Positions 26,032-34,682 of a stretch of DNA of 64,000 nt are shown here, piece by piece (the stretch's first letter is position 1; each line of letters starts with the position of its first letter). Source of the stretch: Clostridia bacterium. GTDB lineage: Bacteria > Bacillota > Clostridia > Oscillospirales > CAG-272. The stretch is taken from positions 1 to 64,000 of the forward strand of contig JAFVTH010000023.1 in the NCBI GenBank assembly GCA_017503285.1. Direction: 5' to 3'. Below the pieces are notes generated by a model. It saw only the letters and a program-made list of their open reading frames with translations, ran no database searches and was not told the origin of the DNA. Both the position numbers and the translations under genes were made by a program.

Positions 26032-29000
26032 ATGGATATTTTGAATCAAATTTCTAAAGCAATTAAAGAAGCTAAATGGCTTGAAATTTCATATCAAAAT
26101 AAGCAAGATGAGAATACTCAGTATTGGATTGCTATTAAAGATATTGATTCTAAGAGTAGAAAACTTAAAGTTGATATGTTCAATCATACCAAATCTATGA
26201 ACTCTATAGAAACTGAAATATCTTTTGATAGAATTAAAAGTGCAAAGGTGCTAAATTTTTGCTCATATGAAGATGCGAGCAAGCTTGCAGAAAAAATAGA
26301 ATCCAATCTTGATGCGTATCAGTGGTTAAATTATGATCATTTCAACCATAATGTGTTGAATTATTATGAAGAATGCAATTTGCTTGATGCTGATCCGATG
26401 CAAAAAGATTATGCATTAATTGAAGGTGTAGATTTGTTGAGCTTAAGGAAAAACAAAGCGTACAAGCTTAATGAAGAACAAATGGAACAAATAATAAAGC
26501 AAATCTACCATTATGACATTAAAAAAGCATCAAATTCTCATTATTCACTTGTGATTAACTGTTTTTCTATAGATTCAGGAAAAAACAAATTTGTTATAGC
26601 TTATCACAATGTATCTTTTGACCCAAGCCAAAAGTCATTGGTATTGGATAGAAGAGTGAGTTTTAATAAATCATTTTTAATAGAGGGAAGAAAGCATTCG
26701 TTATTTAATTATGTAAATATGGATGTAGATGAATTTATAGAGACTTTCGAAAAAAATTATCATGAATATCTGGAAGTAATTCAAGAGAACCTTAAAGGTA
26801 AAGAAATTATTAATACTCGACCCGATATGATGATTTTGCAACGTGAAATGACTGTGAATTTAGTAGAAACATATAACGCGATTGAAAGCAAATATCAAGA
26901 GGGAAGTTTGCCAACACCGCTTAAGTCATTTTTTGGAAATATTAGCAAAAGAAATAATGTCAGAAGAAAAGAACCATCTCTGATTATATACGATAAAAGA
27001 ATAAATATTAACCAAATGAGAGTTCTTTATAATGCAATGAAATATCCAGTCACTTATGTTCAAGGCCCTCCTGGTACTGGAAAAACGCAAACTATAATTA
27101 ATGTCGTTTTAAGTGCTTTCTACAATAACAAAACCATGCTAATTTGTTCTTCCAACAATAAGCCTGTTGATGGAATAGTAGAAAAACTTATATTTTCATA
27201 CAAGGAAGAAACTATTAATTTCCCATATCTAAGGCTTGGAAATATAGAGGATGTGAAAAAAGCGACATTAAGGATATTGGATTTGTATAACTATGCAAAG
27301 ACAACGTCTAAGCAAGCACAAGAAGAGAAACTTGAAAAAATAAAAGTAACATCGGATAATAAAAATGCTAAGCTAATTGAACTTTTGAATATTCAAGAAA
27401 AAAGAGTTGAAATTGAGAATTGTCTTGATAATGCCCAACGGTTTATTAAGTCATTTGGAAACAATCAAAATAAAATGATTGACGCAATTAATAAAAGCGT
27501 AAGAGAGTTAAAGGGAGAACTTCACAAATTGCCAGAAATAAGCAACGAGGAAGTTACTTCGCTTTTTGTTCCACTTCAAGAAAACTTTAGACTTTCTCAA
27601 TTTTTGTTTTTTAAGTCGTTACAATATATTGAAAAGTTAAAGAGGGATAAATATAGAAATTTAATAGATATTTGTTCAATAAAAGATGACGATCAAAGAG
27701 CGACTGAGTTTAATTCTTGGATACAGAATGACGATAATATGAAGTTACTTTCCGATGTTTTCCCTGTTATCTTTTCAACCAATATTTCATCAAGAAGGTT
27801 AGGAACACCTAACTTTATGTTTGATTTAGTTATTATGGATGAAGCTGGACAGTGCAACGTTGCAACAGCGTTAATTCCTATAGCTAGAGCCAACTCTTTA
27901 TTGTTGGTTGGAGATCCTAACCAATTAAAGCCGGTTATTACTTTAGAAGAACAAACAAATAGAGATTTGATGGCTAAGTATAATGTTCCTGAACAATATA
28001 ATTATAAAAATCACTCTATTTTGGATGTAATGTTGAAAAATGATAATATATCAAAATACATATTGCTTAAATACCATTATAGATGTGGCAAAAAAATAAT
28101 CGGTTTTTCAAATCAAAGATATTATAACAATTCATTAAATCTTTCTTCTGTAAGAAGTGTAGGTGAATTGGAACTGATGGATGTTAAAAATAAGAATGTT
28201 AAACAAAAAAACCAAGCCTTTGAAGAAGCTTGCGAAATTGTAAAGTATATTGAGAGAAATAGTTTAACTGATGTATTTATAATTACTCCGTTCGTTAATC
28301 AAAAAGAATTAATAACCGATTTGTTAAATCAAAAGGGAATAGAAGGCGTTGGATGTGGAACTGTGCATTCAGCTCAAGGTGCCGAAAAAGGAACAATTAT
28401 TTTATCGACAGCGTTGTCTACTAAAACAAGCAAAAGAACATTTGAATGGCTCAAAAACAATGAAGAACTTATAAATGTTGCTGTAACTAGAGCAAAAGAT
28501 AAGCTTATTATTGCTGCTGATACAGAAGTTCTAAATGTGTTGTCCGATGACAACAAAGACGATTTGTATAATTTGGTTGAATATGTTAAAAACAACGGCC
28601 AAATATCGGTTCCTCCAAATGAATCTGTTACAATGGAAATAGGAAGTTCTAACGGAAGTCAAGTTGAAGATGAGTTTTATAAGACGCTCTCTCATTTTTG
28701 CTCTTGCCACAAATCATTTGATATTGAAAGGAATGTAAAGCTCAGTAAACTGTTCAAGGGTGAGGCTGAATTTGTTAATTCCAACAAGGAATTTGATTTG
28801 GTTTTGTATGAAACGGGATTTTTAAAGAGAAAGCCAAGCATTGTTTTTGAAGTTAATGGAGGGGAGCATTTTGGAGTAGTTAGCAGAGAACACTCCGATA
28901 GAGCTAAAATGGAAATTTGCAAGCAAAAAGGCATTAAATTAATAATTATACCTAATTCGTTCGTGAAGAACTATGAGTATATTGTAGATATTATTATGTC

Positions 29001-29052
29001 TTCTAAAAATGCGGAAAACCCGATACAATTAACGCTATTCGAGTCTGTTTAA
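26032..29052 (+). CDS. Upf1-like SF1 helicase with C-terminal DUF2726-like nuclease and WYL-like N-terminus
   Basis: The product is 1006 residues. I prefer the ATG at 26032 (CGGAG upstream) to a TTG at 26002 overlapping the Nudix stop. Residues 1-75 (AKWLEISYQNKQ ... EISFDRIKSAKVL) resemble a WYL-type SH3-like fold, which often senses a ligand. Helicase motifs are QGPPGTGKT (from 344), IMDEAGQCN (~603), VGDPNQLKPVI, GTVHSAQGAEKG and NVAVTRAKDKL. The final ~130 residues are a PD-(D/E)xK-like nuclease, with EFDLVLYE and IVFEVNGGEHFG (D...E-x-N/G, ~940), as in DUF2726 domains. It is a predicted nucleic-acid unwinding and cleaving effector. The WYL assignment is the weakest part. Confidence 0.85.
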   Translation: MDILNQISKAIKEAKWLEISYQNKQDENTQYWIAIKDIDSKSRKLKVDMFNHTKSMNSIETEISFDRIKSAKVLNFCSYEDASKLAEKIESNLDAYQWLNYDHFNHNVLNYYEECNLLDADPMQKDYALIEGVDLLSLRKNKAYKLNEEQMEQIIKQIYHYDIKKASNSHYSLVINCFSIDSGKNKFVIAYHNVSFDPSQKSLVLDRRVSFNKSFLIEGRKHSLFNYVNMDVDEFIETFEKNYHEYLEVIQENLKGKEIINTRPDMMILQREMTVNLVETYNAIESKYQEGSLPTPLKSFFGNISKRNNVRRKEPSLIIYDKRININQMRVLYNAMKYPVTYVQGPPGTGKTQTIINVVLSAFYNNKTMLICSSNNKPVDGIVEKLIFSYKEETINFPYLRLGNIEDVKKATLRILDLYNYAKTTSKQAQEEKLEKIKVTSDNKNAKLIELLNIQEKRVEIENCLDNAQRFIKSFGNNQNKMIDAINKSVRELKGELHKLPEISNEEVTSLFVPLQENFRLSQFLFFKSLQYIEKLKRDKYRNLIDICSIKDDDQRATEFNSWIQNDDNMKLLSDVFPVIFSTNISSRRLGTPNFMFDLVIMDEAGQCNVATALIPIARANSLLLVGDPNQLKPVITLEEQTNRDLMAKYNVPEQYNYKNHSILDVMLKNDNISKYILLKYHYRCGKKIIGFSNQRYYNNSLNLSSVRSVGELELMDVKNKNVKQKNQAFEEACEIVKYIERNSLTDVFIITPFVNQKELITDLLNQKGIEGVGCGTVHSAQGAEKGTIILSTALSTKTSKRTFEWLKNNEELINVAVTRAKDKLIIAADTEVLNVLSDDNKDDLYNLVEYVKNNGQISVPPNESVTMEIGSSNGSQVEDEFYKTLSHFCSCHKSFDIERNVKLSKLFKGEAEFVNSNKEFDLVLYETGFLKRKPSIVFEVNGGEHFGVVSREHSDRAKMEICKQKGIKLIIIPNSFVKNYEYIVDIIMSSKNAENPIQLTLFESV

Positions 29053-29151
29053 ACGATATTAACAACGTATCCGAAATGATGTTAAATGATAGCGGAGATT
29101 ACATAATATATTTATACGTTTAAATAGTTAGTAAGGTAGGAGGAGTTCACT

Positions 29152-31098
29152 ATGTCTACATTTATATCTAAGCCGACATCAAGCGAGGCACATGAGTTGA
29201 TCAAAAATTTTTTTGATGGAGATGAAACACTTATTAAAACTTTTGACATTGTAAGTGAGCACATGCTAGGCTTGGATGATCAGGTGATTTTAAGAGGTAG
29301 TGAACATGTAATTGGAATCAGCAAAGAAAATGAGCGTTATAGGTTTTATGTTAACAAAAGAGAACGCTATTCCATAAAATACAAAAATTGGGACAAACCA
29401 GAAGATTTTGATCCTCAAAATGTTGAAAAGTATTTTTCAGAAAACATCAAGTGTAATGAATATTTTTCAAAAAATCCAAGCGAATGCACAATAAAGAAAG
29501 TATCTACTAAAAATAAAACGAATACGAATGGCAGACAATCAAGAGAAGAGGTTCTCTTAGAGTTGTGGAAACCCATAAAAGAAAAAGTAAAAGTATCTAT
29601 TGAAACAGAACAAAAAATCGACTTGGATTATAGCCATGTAATATATTTAAAAATCATTGATTTGTTAGAAAAAGCTTGCGATGACAAAGAAATTATAACA
29701 TCTCGAAGCAAAGATGTTATAAAAAATAGAATATTATGTAGTTTAAAGCTCACGTTACAACAACTTGGAGAAAACCATGATTTATCGAGAGAACGGATTA
29801 GACAAATAGAAACCAAATCATGGAAAAAGCTTAGCATGGGTATTTATTGTTCTAAAAAGGAATGTTTTGTTTTATATAGAGAGCAGTTAAAAAATTTGAT
29901 TTTAAGCATACCATCCAATGTGCTTATAACTACTTTGGCGATAATAAGATTAAAGAATCAACTTATTGGTGATTGGTTAATTATGATATCGAATCCCATC
30001 AATTTGGATGACTTTAGCGAAATTGTAAAACGAGAAGAGAGCGGTATTCCTAAAAATAAATCTGTGCAAAATTTGGATTTTAAACATAGTAAATTGAAAG
30101 ATTTAATTGATATAGTTGAGTATGTTTCTGAAAATCAGAAAATAACAAAGTCGGGTAAAAACTATAATACAAAATGCCCTATTTGTGGAAATGAAAAAAC
30201 ATTAGTGATATTCCCGGAGACAAAATCTTTCTATTGCTTTTCTTGTGCAAATGGCGGCGACATAATAACTTATGTAATGAAGAGCAAAAATGTTGGATAT
30301 CTTGACGCAATTGACATTTTATCAAATTATGCAAAAATTGATTTTCAAAAAGAAGAAAGATACAGCAAATCAAAATTAATGCGAGAAGCAGCACTCTATT
30401 ATCATTCTCAGCTTCGAGAGAATAAATTTGCAAAAACAGCTGTAAACATTTTGCATTCTTGGGGAATAAGTGGTAAAACTATTGTTCAACTTGGTATAGG
30501 TTATCATGACAAATCGCCTGATTGTTTTAAAAAACATATGGTTAAGAAAAAATCATATACTATGGAGCAACTTGAGGATGTGTTTCTGGTAATGAAATCT
30601 CAAAATGGTACATATTGCGATAAAATGCGCGACAGCATTATAATCCCAACAATTAATTCTGATAGTGAAGTTGTAGGTTTTGATTTTTATGTTATAGGTC
30701 AAGAAAGACTGTATAGATATCCAAACACTGAAACTTTTCAAAGAGGAGAAAATTTATACTCATACAATCTTGCTTTAAAATCCAATAAAAAAAGCGTAAT
30801 ACTTGTAACAAATTACGAGGACTATTTCTACTTGGTTGGAAAAGGAATTAATAATGTAGTTTCAACATATTTACCTAAGATTACCAAAGAACAATTCTCC
30901 TTGTTGAAAAACAAATTTAAAGTAATTATGATTTTAACAAATCAAAATTTTAACATTGCTGAGTGTAGAATTTTTTGCAATAAGAATAATGTATATTGCG
31001 ATGCTTTTGATATTCCAAATGAAGTGTCCGTAAAAGAGTATATTGATATTCATGAAAATGAAATAAAAGAGAAAATAGAAACATACGATTCATTGTGA
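29152..31098 (+). CDS. Sigma-70 region-4 HTH fused to a degenerate DnaG-type primase core
   Basis: The product is 648 residues, with AGGAGG before the ATG. Residues ~200-226 (LTLQQLGENHDLSRERIRQI then ETKSWKKL) reproduce the sigma-70 region-4 helix-turn-helix that contacts -35 DNA. Residues ~335-395 are a DnaG-type zinc-binding domain with C342, C345, C362 and C365 (CPICGNEKT ... YCFSCANGGDIITYV); a Cys replaces the usual His of CHC2 fingers. A primase N-terminal core follows (MRDSIIIPTINSDSEVVGFD, FQRGENLYSY). The Toprim fold is recognisable (~546-600), but its catalytic acids are gone: EGYxD reads TNYED and DGDxAG reads TNQNFN. The first ~195 residues are unassigned, and there is no helicase-binding domain. 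It is probably a nucleic-acid-binding, non-catalytic primase relative. Confidence 0.8.
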   Translation: MSTFISKPTSSEAHELIKNFFDGDETLIKTFDIVSEHMLGLDDQVILRGSEHVIGISKENERYRFYVNKRERYSIKYKNWDKPEDFDPQNVEKYFSENIKCNEYFSKNPSECTIKKVSTKNKTNTNGRQSREEVLLELWKPIKEKVKVSIETEQKIDLDYSHVIYLKIIDLLEKACDDKEIITSRSKDVIKNRILCSLKLTLQQLGENHDLSRERIRQIETKSWKKLSMGIYCSKKECFVLYREQLKNLILSIPSNVLITTLAIIRLKNQLIGDWLIMISNPINLDDFSEIVKREESGIPKNKSVQNLDFKHSKLKDLIDIVEYVSENQKITKSGKNYNTKCPICGNEKTLVIFPETKSFYCFSCANGGDIITYVMKSKNVGYLDAIDILSNYAKIDFQKEERYSKSKLMREAALYYHSQLRENKFAKTAVNILHSWGISGKTIVQLGIGYHDKSPDCFKKHMVKKKSYTMEQLEDVFLVMKSQNGTYCDKMRDSIIIPTINSDSEVVGFDFYVIGQERLYRYPNTETFQRGENLYSYNLALKSNKKSVILVTNYEDYFYLVGKGINNVVSTYLPKITKEQFSLLKNKFKVIMILTNQNFNIAECRIFCNKNNVYCDAFDIPNEVSVKEYIDIHENEIKEKIETYDSL

Positions 31099-31148
31099 AG
31101 AAATATTCAAATTATTAAAAAATTTATAGATGAAAATACAAAGAAAAA

Positions 31149-31562
31149 ATGATTAAAGAACTAATACACGATCCAATATTTTTGGCTCAAAAATCAGAAA
31201 ACGCAACAATAGAGGACAAGCAAGTTGCAATTGACTTGCTTGATACTCTTGTAGCACACAAGGATAGTTGCGTTGGAATGGCAGCCAACATGATAGGCGT
31301 TAAGAAGCGAATTATCGCCTTTGATAATAACGGTGAGTACATGGTCATGTACAACCCTGAAATCATCAAAAAGAGCGATCAATACGACGCAGAAGAGGGA
31401 TGTTTATCCCTTCTCGTTGGTCCACGCAAATGTAAAAGATATAAAACCATCAAGGTTCAATATCAAAACGAGCAATTTCAGCAACGAATCAAAACATTCA
31501 CTGGCTGGACAGCTCAAATAATTCAACACGAAATAGATCATTGTAATGGAATCTTGATATAA
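31149..31562 (+). CDS. Peptide deformylase family protein
   Basis: The product is 137 residues. The three family motifs are present: VGMAANMIG (motif 1, with N-M where housekeeping enzymes have x-Q), EGCLS with the metal ligand C85, and QHEIDH with H127, E128 and H131 (HExxH). The enzyme removes formyl groups from N-terminal methionine. It is shorter than typical Def (about 150-200 residues), and the motif 1 change may alter activity. It is 50 bp downstream of the sigma/primase gene in a defence-like cluster, so a protective or effector role (for example replacing a blocked host deformylase) is possible, but that is speculation. The ribosome-binding site is weak. Confidence 0.85.
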   Translation: MIKELIHDPIFLAQKSENATIEDKQVAIDLLDTLVAHKDSCVGMAANMIGVKKRIIAFDNNGEYMVMYNPEIIKKSDQYDAEEGCLSLLVGPRKCKRYKTIKVQYQNEQFQQRIKTFTGWTAQIIQHEIDHCNGILI

Positions 31563-31595
31563 AATATTGTAGAAGAACTAAAAGGAGGTTATAGA

Positions 31596-32516
31596 ATGTG
31601 GTATAAATGGCTTGTTTTTGTGATTGCCTTTTTACTTGTTCCTATCGGAAGTTATGGAATGAAAAAACTTTGTAAAGAAAAAGTTAAATTTAATGAAAAA
31701 CAAGAAAAAGATTTCAATGCCAAATTGCGTCTAGGAGTAATATTCTATTGGTTGATAGATTTGTTTTATATGACGTTTATCATTCATAGTCTTGTTTTTA
31801 GATTCGTTTTTGGCGGAATAATTATTTTAATGGTGTTCTTTAACTTATCGAGAGCATTTTTGAACAACAAAGATCCGAGGTTTAATTTTTGGTTGTTGCA
31901 AGATTTTTTGATAGGCGTTTTTATGTCTATATATCTAATTTACATAATACCCGATCAAAGCTTGAAGGATGTTGTTATTCCTGTTGTTTCAGCAGTTTTT
32001 GGAGGGCTAATTACTCTTGTGGGCGTTGCTTGGACTATTAGGCACACGCAAAATGAAAGAAAAAAAGACGAAATTCAAAAAGCAAAACCAATGTTTAGTT
32101 TCAATATGCTTTTTAAACCTCAAGATACTAAGAGTGCGAAAAAAGTTTGTTTTGATAATTGTTATGAAAGTTATAAATGCGTGCTTATAGCTGAAATAGA
32201 GAATTCGGATCATTCTTTGTTTAGCATTGAAAGAGTATTTCATGACAATAAATGGTGGGAACTTGAAGCAAATAAGGTTGTTTTACCTAGCAAGACAATT
32301 TACTTTGAAATTAAATTTGAAGATATAAATAATCTTTTTATAGAAGTGAAAGATGCCTTGAATAACGCATATTATTACGAACTAAAAGCAATGTGCTTGG
32401 CACTTATAAATCCGAATTCAAACGATATGCCATTTGTGCATACGATTAGAGAAATAATAGAAATTTCTTATTATGATGTGGAAAGAAAAATAAATAATAT
32501 AGATCTAAATAAATAG
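31596..32516 (+). CDS. Four-helix membrane protein with cytoplasmic domain, unknown
   Basis: The product is 306 residues, with AAAGGAGG before the ATG. Hydrophobic helices are at about 4-22, 48-80 (two close segments), 104-124 and 131-152. The C-terminal ~150 residues are hydrophilic and beta-rich (KCVLIAEIENSDHSLFSIERV, TIYFEIKFEDINN), like a soluble sensor or effector domain facing the cytoplasm. I recognise no family. It closes the collinear cluster (33 bp after the deformylase). Membrane proteins at the end of such clusters are often effectors, but nothing in the sequence proves it here. Confidence 0.65.
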   Translation: MWYKWLVFVIAFLLVPIGSYGMKKLCKEKVKFNEKQEKDFNAKLRLGVIFYWLIDLFYMTFIIHSLVFRFVFGGIIILMVFFNLSRAFLNNKDPRFNFWLLQDFLIGVFMSIYLIYIIPDQSLKDVVIPVVSAVFGGLITLVGVAWTIRHTQNERKKDEIQKAKPMFSFNMLFKPQDTKSAKKVCFDNCYESYKCVLIAEIENSDHSLFSIERVFHDNKWWELEANKVVLPSKTIYFEIKFEDINNLFIEVKDALNNAYYYELKAMCLALINPNSNDMPFVHTIREIIEISYYDVERKINNIDLNK

Positions 32517-32633
32517 CATAATTTGCTCAGTATTATTGTATCGACAGTTAATATTGAATGTATGTTTAAAAAGTTCTGGACTTTTGAAACTTTGTGTGAT
32601 ATTGTGATGTTACCAAACAAAGGAGGTAGCATT

Positions 32634-32885
32634 ATGATATTAGAAGCGTTGAAAAATTTGTATCCAAATGCGAGTGAAAAGGTGCTTATAGCTGTAAAGG
32701 AAGATCTTGAAAAACTTCGTGGAAAGCAGGTAAGCACAGTGGAGCTTGTAGATTGGATGGACAAGCTTGTTGTAGCACACACAATTAATGAAGCATTAAA
32801 AATAGAGGACGATTCAAAGCCGACCTGTGTCGGTAATGAGTCGTCCTTTGTTTATGTGGAGGACAGTGATGAAATCAATGATTGA
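32634..32885 (+). CDS. 83-residue acidic protein, unknown
   Basis: The ATG at 32634 has an excellent AAAGGAGG site; a longer reading frame upstream has none. The product is 83 residues and acidic, with a helical N-terminus (LEALKNLYPNASEKVLIAVKEDLEKL) and an EDSDEIND tail. The last 17 bases overlap the DUF6809-like gene, so the two are coupled. This pair is common in clostridial mobile elements, where its role is not known. Confidence 0.7.
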   Translation: MILEALKNLYPNASEKVLIAVKEDLEKLRGKQVSTVELVDWMDKLVVAHTINEALKIEDDSKPTCVGNESSFVYVEDSDEIND

Positions 32886-33135
32886 TGAGCTGTGGTATGG
32901 AAATGTATCTCCAATGGATGATACTCGAAATAACACGGAAGAAATGAAGGAGCTGATGAGCTACATAGCTCGGCATCAGGAAGAGCTAATGGCAACACTA
33001 ACGGACGAGCAGAAGGCGATTTTTGAGAAGTTCGATGACTGCTGGAGCGAATACGCAAGCAAAGCAGAAAAAGCGATATTTTCATACGCCTTCAAGCTCG
33101 GAGCAAGGCTAACACTCGAAACACTAATGAATTAA
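32869..33135 (+). CDS. DUF6809-like small protein
   Basis: The product is 88 residues. The start at 32869 (MKSMIDELWYGN) has GGAGG six bases upstream and overlaps the previous gene. The sequence (YGNVSPMDDTRNNTEEMKEL, FEKFDDCWSEYASKAEKAIF, FKLGARLTLE) is helical and matches my memory of the DUF6809 family, small proteins carried by conjugative and other mobile elements of Clostridia. No function is known. A strong terminator follows at once, ending the transcription unit. Confidence 0.75.
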   Translation: MKSMIDELWYGNVSPMDDTRNNTEEMKELMSYIARHQEELMATLTDEQKAIFEKFDDCWSEYASKAEKAIFSYAFKLGARLTLETLMN

Positions 33136-33161
33136 AAAAGGCACGGATTCCGTGCCTTTCA
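33133..33161 (+). terminator. Intrinsic terminator after the DUF6809-like gene
   Basis: AAAAAAGGCACGGA / TTCCGTGCCTTT is a compact stem immediately following the stop codon. Confidence 0.85.
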
Positions 33162-33212
33162 AGATTTGATATACAGTAAACAAATAAAGCTGTATAAATA
33201 TGTATAAAACAG

Positions 33213-33241
33213 TTGAATTTTATCGAAAAATATTTTATAAT
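33213..33241 (+). promoter_or_regulatory. Predicted promoter of the ParB-like/OLD-like/Dam operon
   Basis: TTGAAT (33213-33218), a 17-bp spacer and TATAAT (33236-33241). AGGAGGAG precedes the ATG at 33316. Confidence 0.8.
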
Positions 33242-33315
33242 ATATTATGAGTAGGTATAAATTATGATAGCATAAAAGAAAAACATAATCAAAACTTATA
33301 GAGGAGGAGATCTTA

Positions 33316-34671
33316 ATGGAGCGAAAAGAAATAGCAATCGATTTATTGCTTCTTTCTAATGAAAATCCGAGGTTAGAACCAGCATTCAGCGAAGATGAGT
33401 CAATAACAAATATGGTTAAAGAACAAGGTGACAAATTGGTTATTCTAGCTTCAGATATCGTACAATTTGGGTTGAATCCTATGGATACGATAGGCGTGTA
33501 TCCATCAGATACATATGTTGGATATTATGAAGTTGGTGAGGGAAATAGACGATTGTGTGCACTAAAACTTCTAATAGATCCTAACAGAATATCATTAATA
33601 AATCCTAATATGAGCAATAAATTCAAAGATCTAGCAAAAAACTTTACTGCACCTGAAAATATTGAAGTAGTCGTTTTTAAAAACGAGCTTGATATGAGAC
33701 ATTGGATGGAACTGCGTCACATGGGAGAACAGGGTGGTAAAGGACTTACTAAATGGGATTCTGTTCAAAAAATGCGATTTCAAAAATCTCAATCCGGACA
33801 AGATATTTTGTTGGATTTTTGGACATGGATGATAGAAAATGATATTCTTACGGAAGATGAAGTATTTCATGTTACCAAGACAAATTGGCAAAGAGTACTG
33901 CGAGATAAGTATTATCCTTTTTTAAAAATATACGAGAATGGTCGCTATAATGTTAACGAATCTGATATAGAAATTTTTACTGAAAGAATCAGATGCATTC
34001 AAAAAAATTTAGCAGGTCAAACGGTTGCTATTGTTTATGACCAAGAAAAAATAGAAGACTTCTATAATTTTGTATCAATTGAATTGTATGGAATTCCGTA
34101 TAAGCAAGTTATGGAAAATGAAACAGAACAAATTCTGATAAAAGAGGAACCAAAAGAAATCCCTATAACTGTTGAAAAAAATAGAGATAAATTAACAGGC
34201 GAAGATAAACAGCCTGAGATTAACGAAAAAACAGTTGGGGAAGTAGGTAGAGATTTATTCAATAATTGTAGTACTATAATTCCGTTTAATTATAAAATTC
34301 GCACATCAAACATGCGTTTGAACAGGATTATTAACGAACTTAAACGATTAAATCCGGATCATTTTCCTAATGCTTGTGGGACTTTGTTGCGTACACTATT
34401 TGAATTATCTGCCAAGGTGTTTCTTGAAAATGAACTTCATGTTGATCAAACGGAGGTTCGCTTTCAAGATGCTATAAGAGCTGCAGCTAATAGATTAAGG
34501 GAAAAAGGAAAAATAAATAATGGACAACACTCATCGATTTTAAAAGATATAGATAACTTGAGAAAAATCTTTAATGGATATATGCATGACACAGATGGAT
34601 ATCCTAACGGACTAGCTTTGAAAGATTTTTTTAAGTCACACATAACATTTATTAGAGAGTGTTTAATGTAG
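33316..34671 (+). CDS. ParB-like nuclease-fold protein with helical C-terminal domain
   Basis: The product is 451 residues. Residues 1-110 match a ParB/Srx-like fold with the hallmark GEGNRRLCALKLL (75-87), the nucleotide-contacting region of ParB-type domains. The middle is a charged helical region. Residues ~330-451 are all-helical with LRTLFELSAKVFLENE and YMHDTDGYPNGL, reminiscent of HEPN-like or DUF4145-like helical domains, though no clear R-x4-H motif is present. It heads a three-gene unit with an OLD-like ATPase and a Dam-type methylase (11 bp and 24 bp spacing), so it probably forms a DNA-recognition part of a defence or modification module. A chromosome-partition role is unlikely: there is no ParA and the domain order is unlike ParB. 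Confidence 0.75.
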   Translation: MERKEIAIDLLLLSNENPRLEPAFSEDESITNMVKEQGDKLVILASDIVQFGLNPMDTIGVYPSDTYVGYYEVGEGNRRLCALKLLIDPNRISLINPNMSNKFKDLAKNFTAPENIEVVVFKNELDMRHWMELRHMGEQGGKGLTKWDSVQKMRFQKSQSGQDILLDFWTWMIENDILTEDEVFHVTKTNWQRVLRDKYYPFLKIYENGRYNVNESDIEIFTERIRCIQKNLAGQTVAIVYDQEKIEDFYNFVSIELYGIPYKQVMENETEQILIKEEPKEIPITVEKNRDKLTGEDKQPEINEKTVGEVGRDLFNNCSTIIPFNYKIRTSNMRLNRIINELKRLNPDHFPNACGTLLRTLFELSAKVFLENELHVDQTEVRFQDAIRAAANRLREKGKINNGQHSSILKDIDNLRKIFNGYMHDTDGYPNGLALKDFFKSHITFIRECLM

Positions 34672-34682
34672 GGGGAAACATT

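Noticed and set aside
33316..34671. Plasmid-partition ParB
   Set aside because: No ParA partner or parS-like cluster is visible, and the C-terminal domain is unlike ParB; the gene is in an operon with a nuclease-like ATPase and a methylase.
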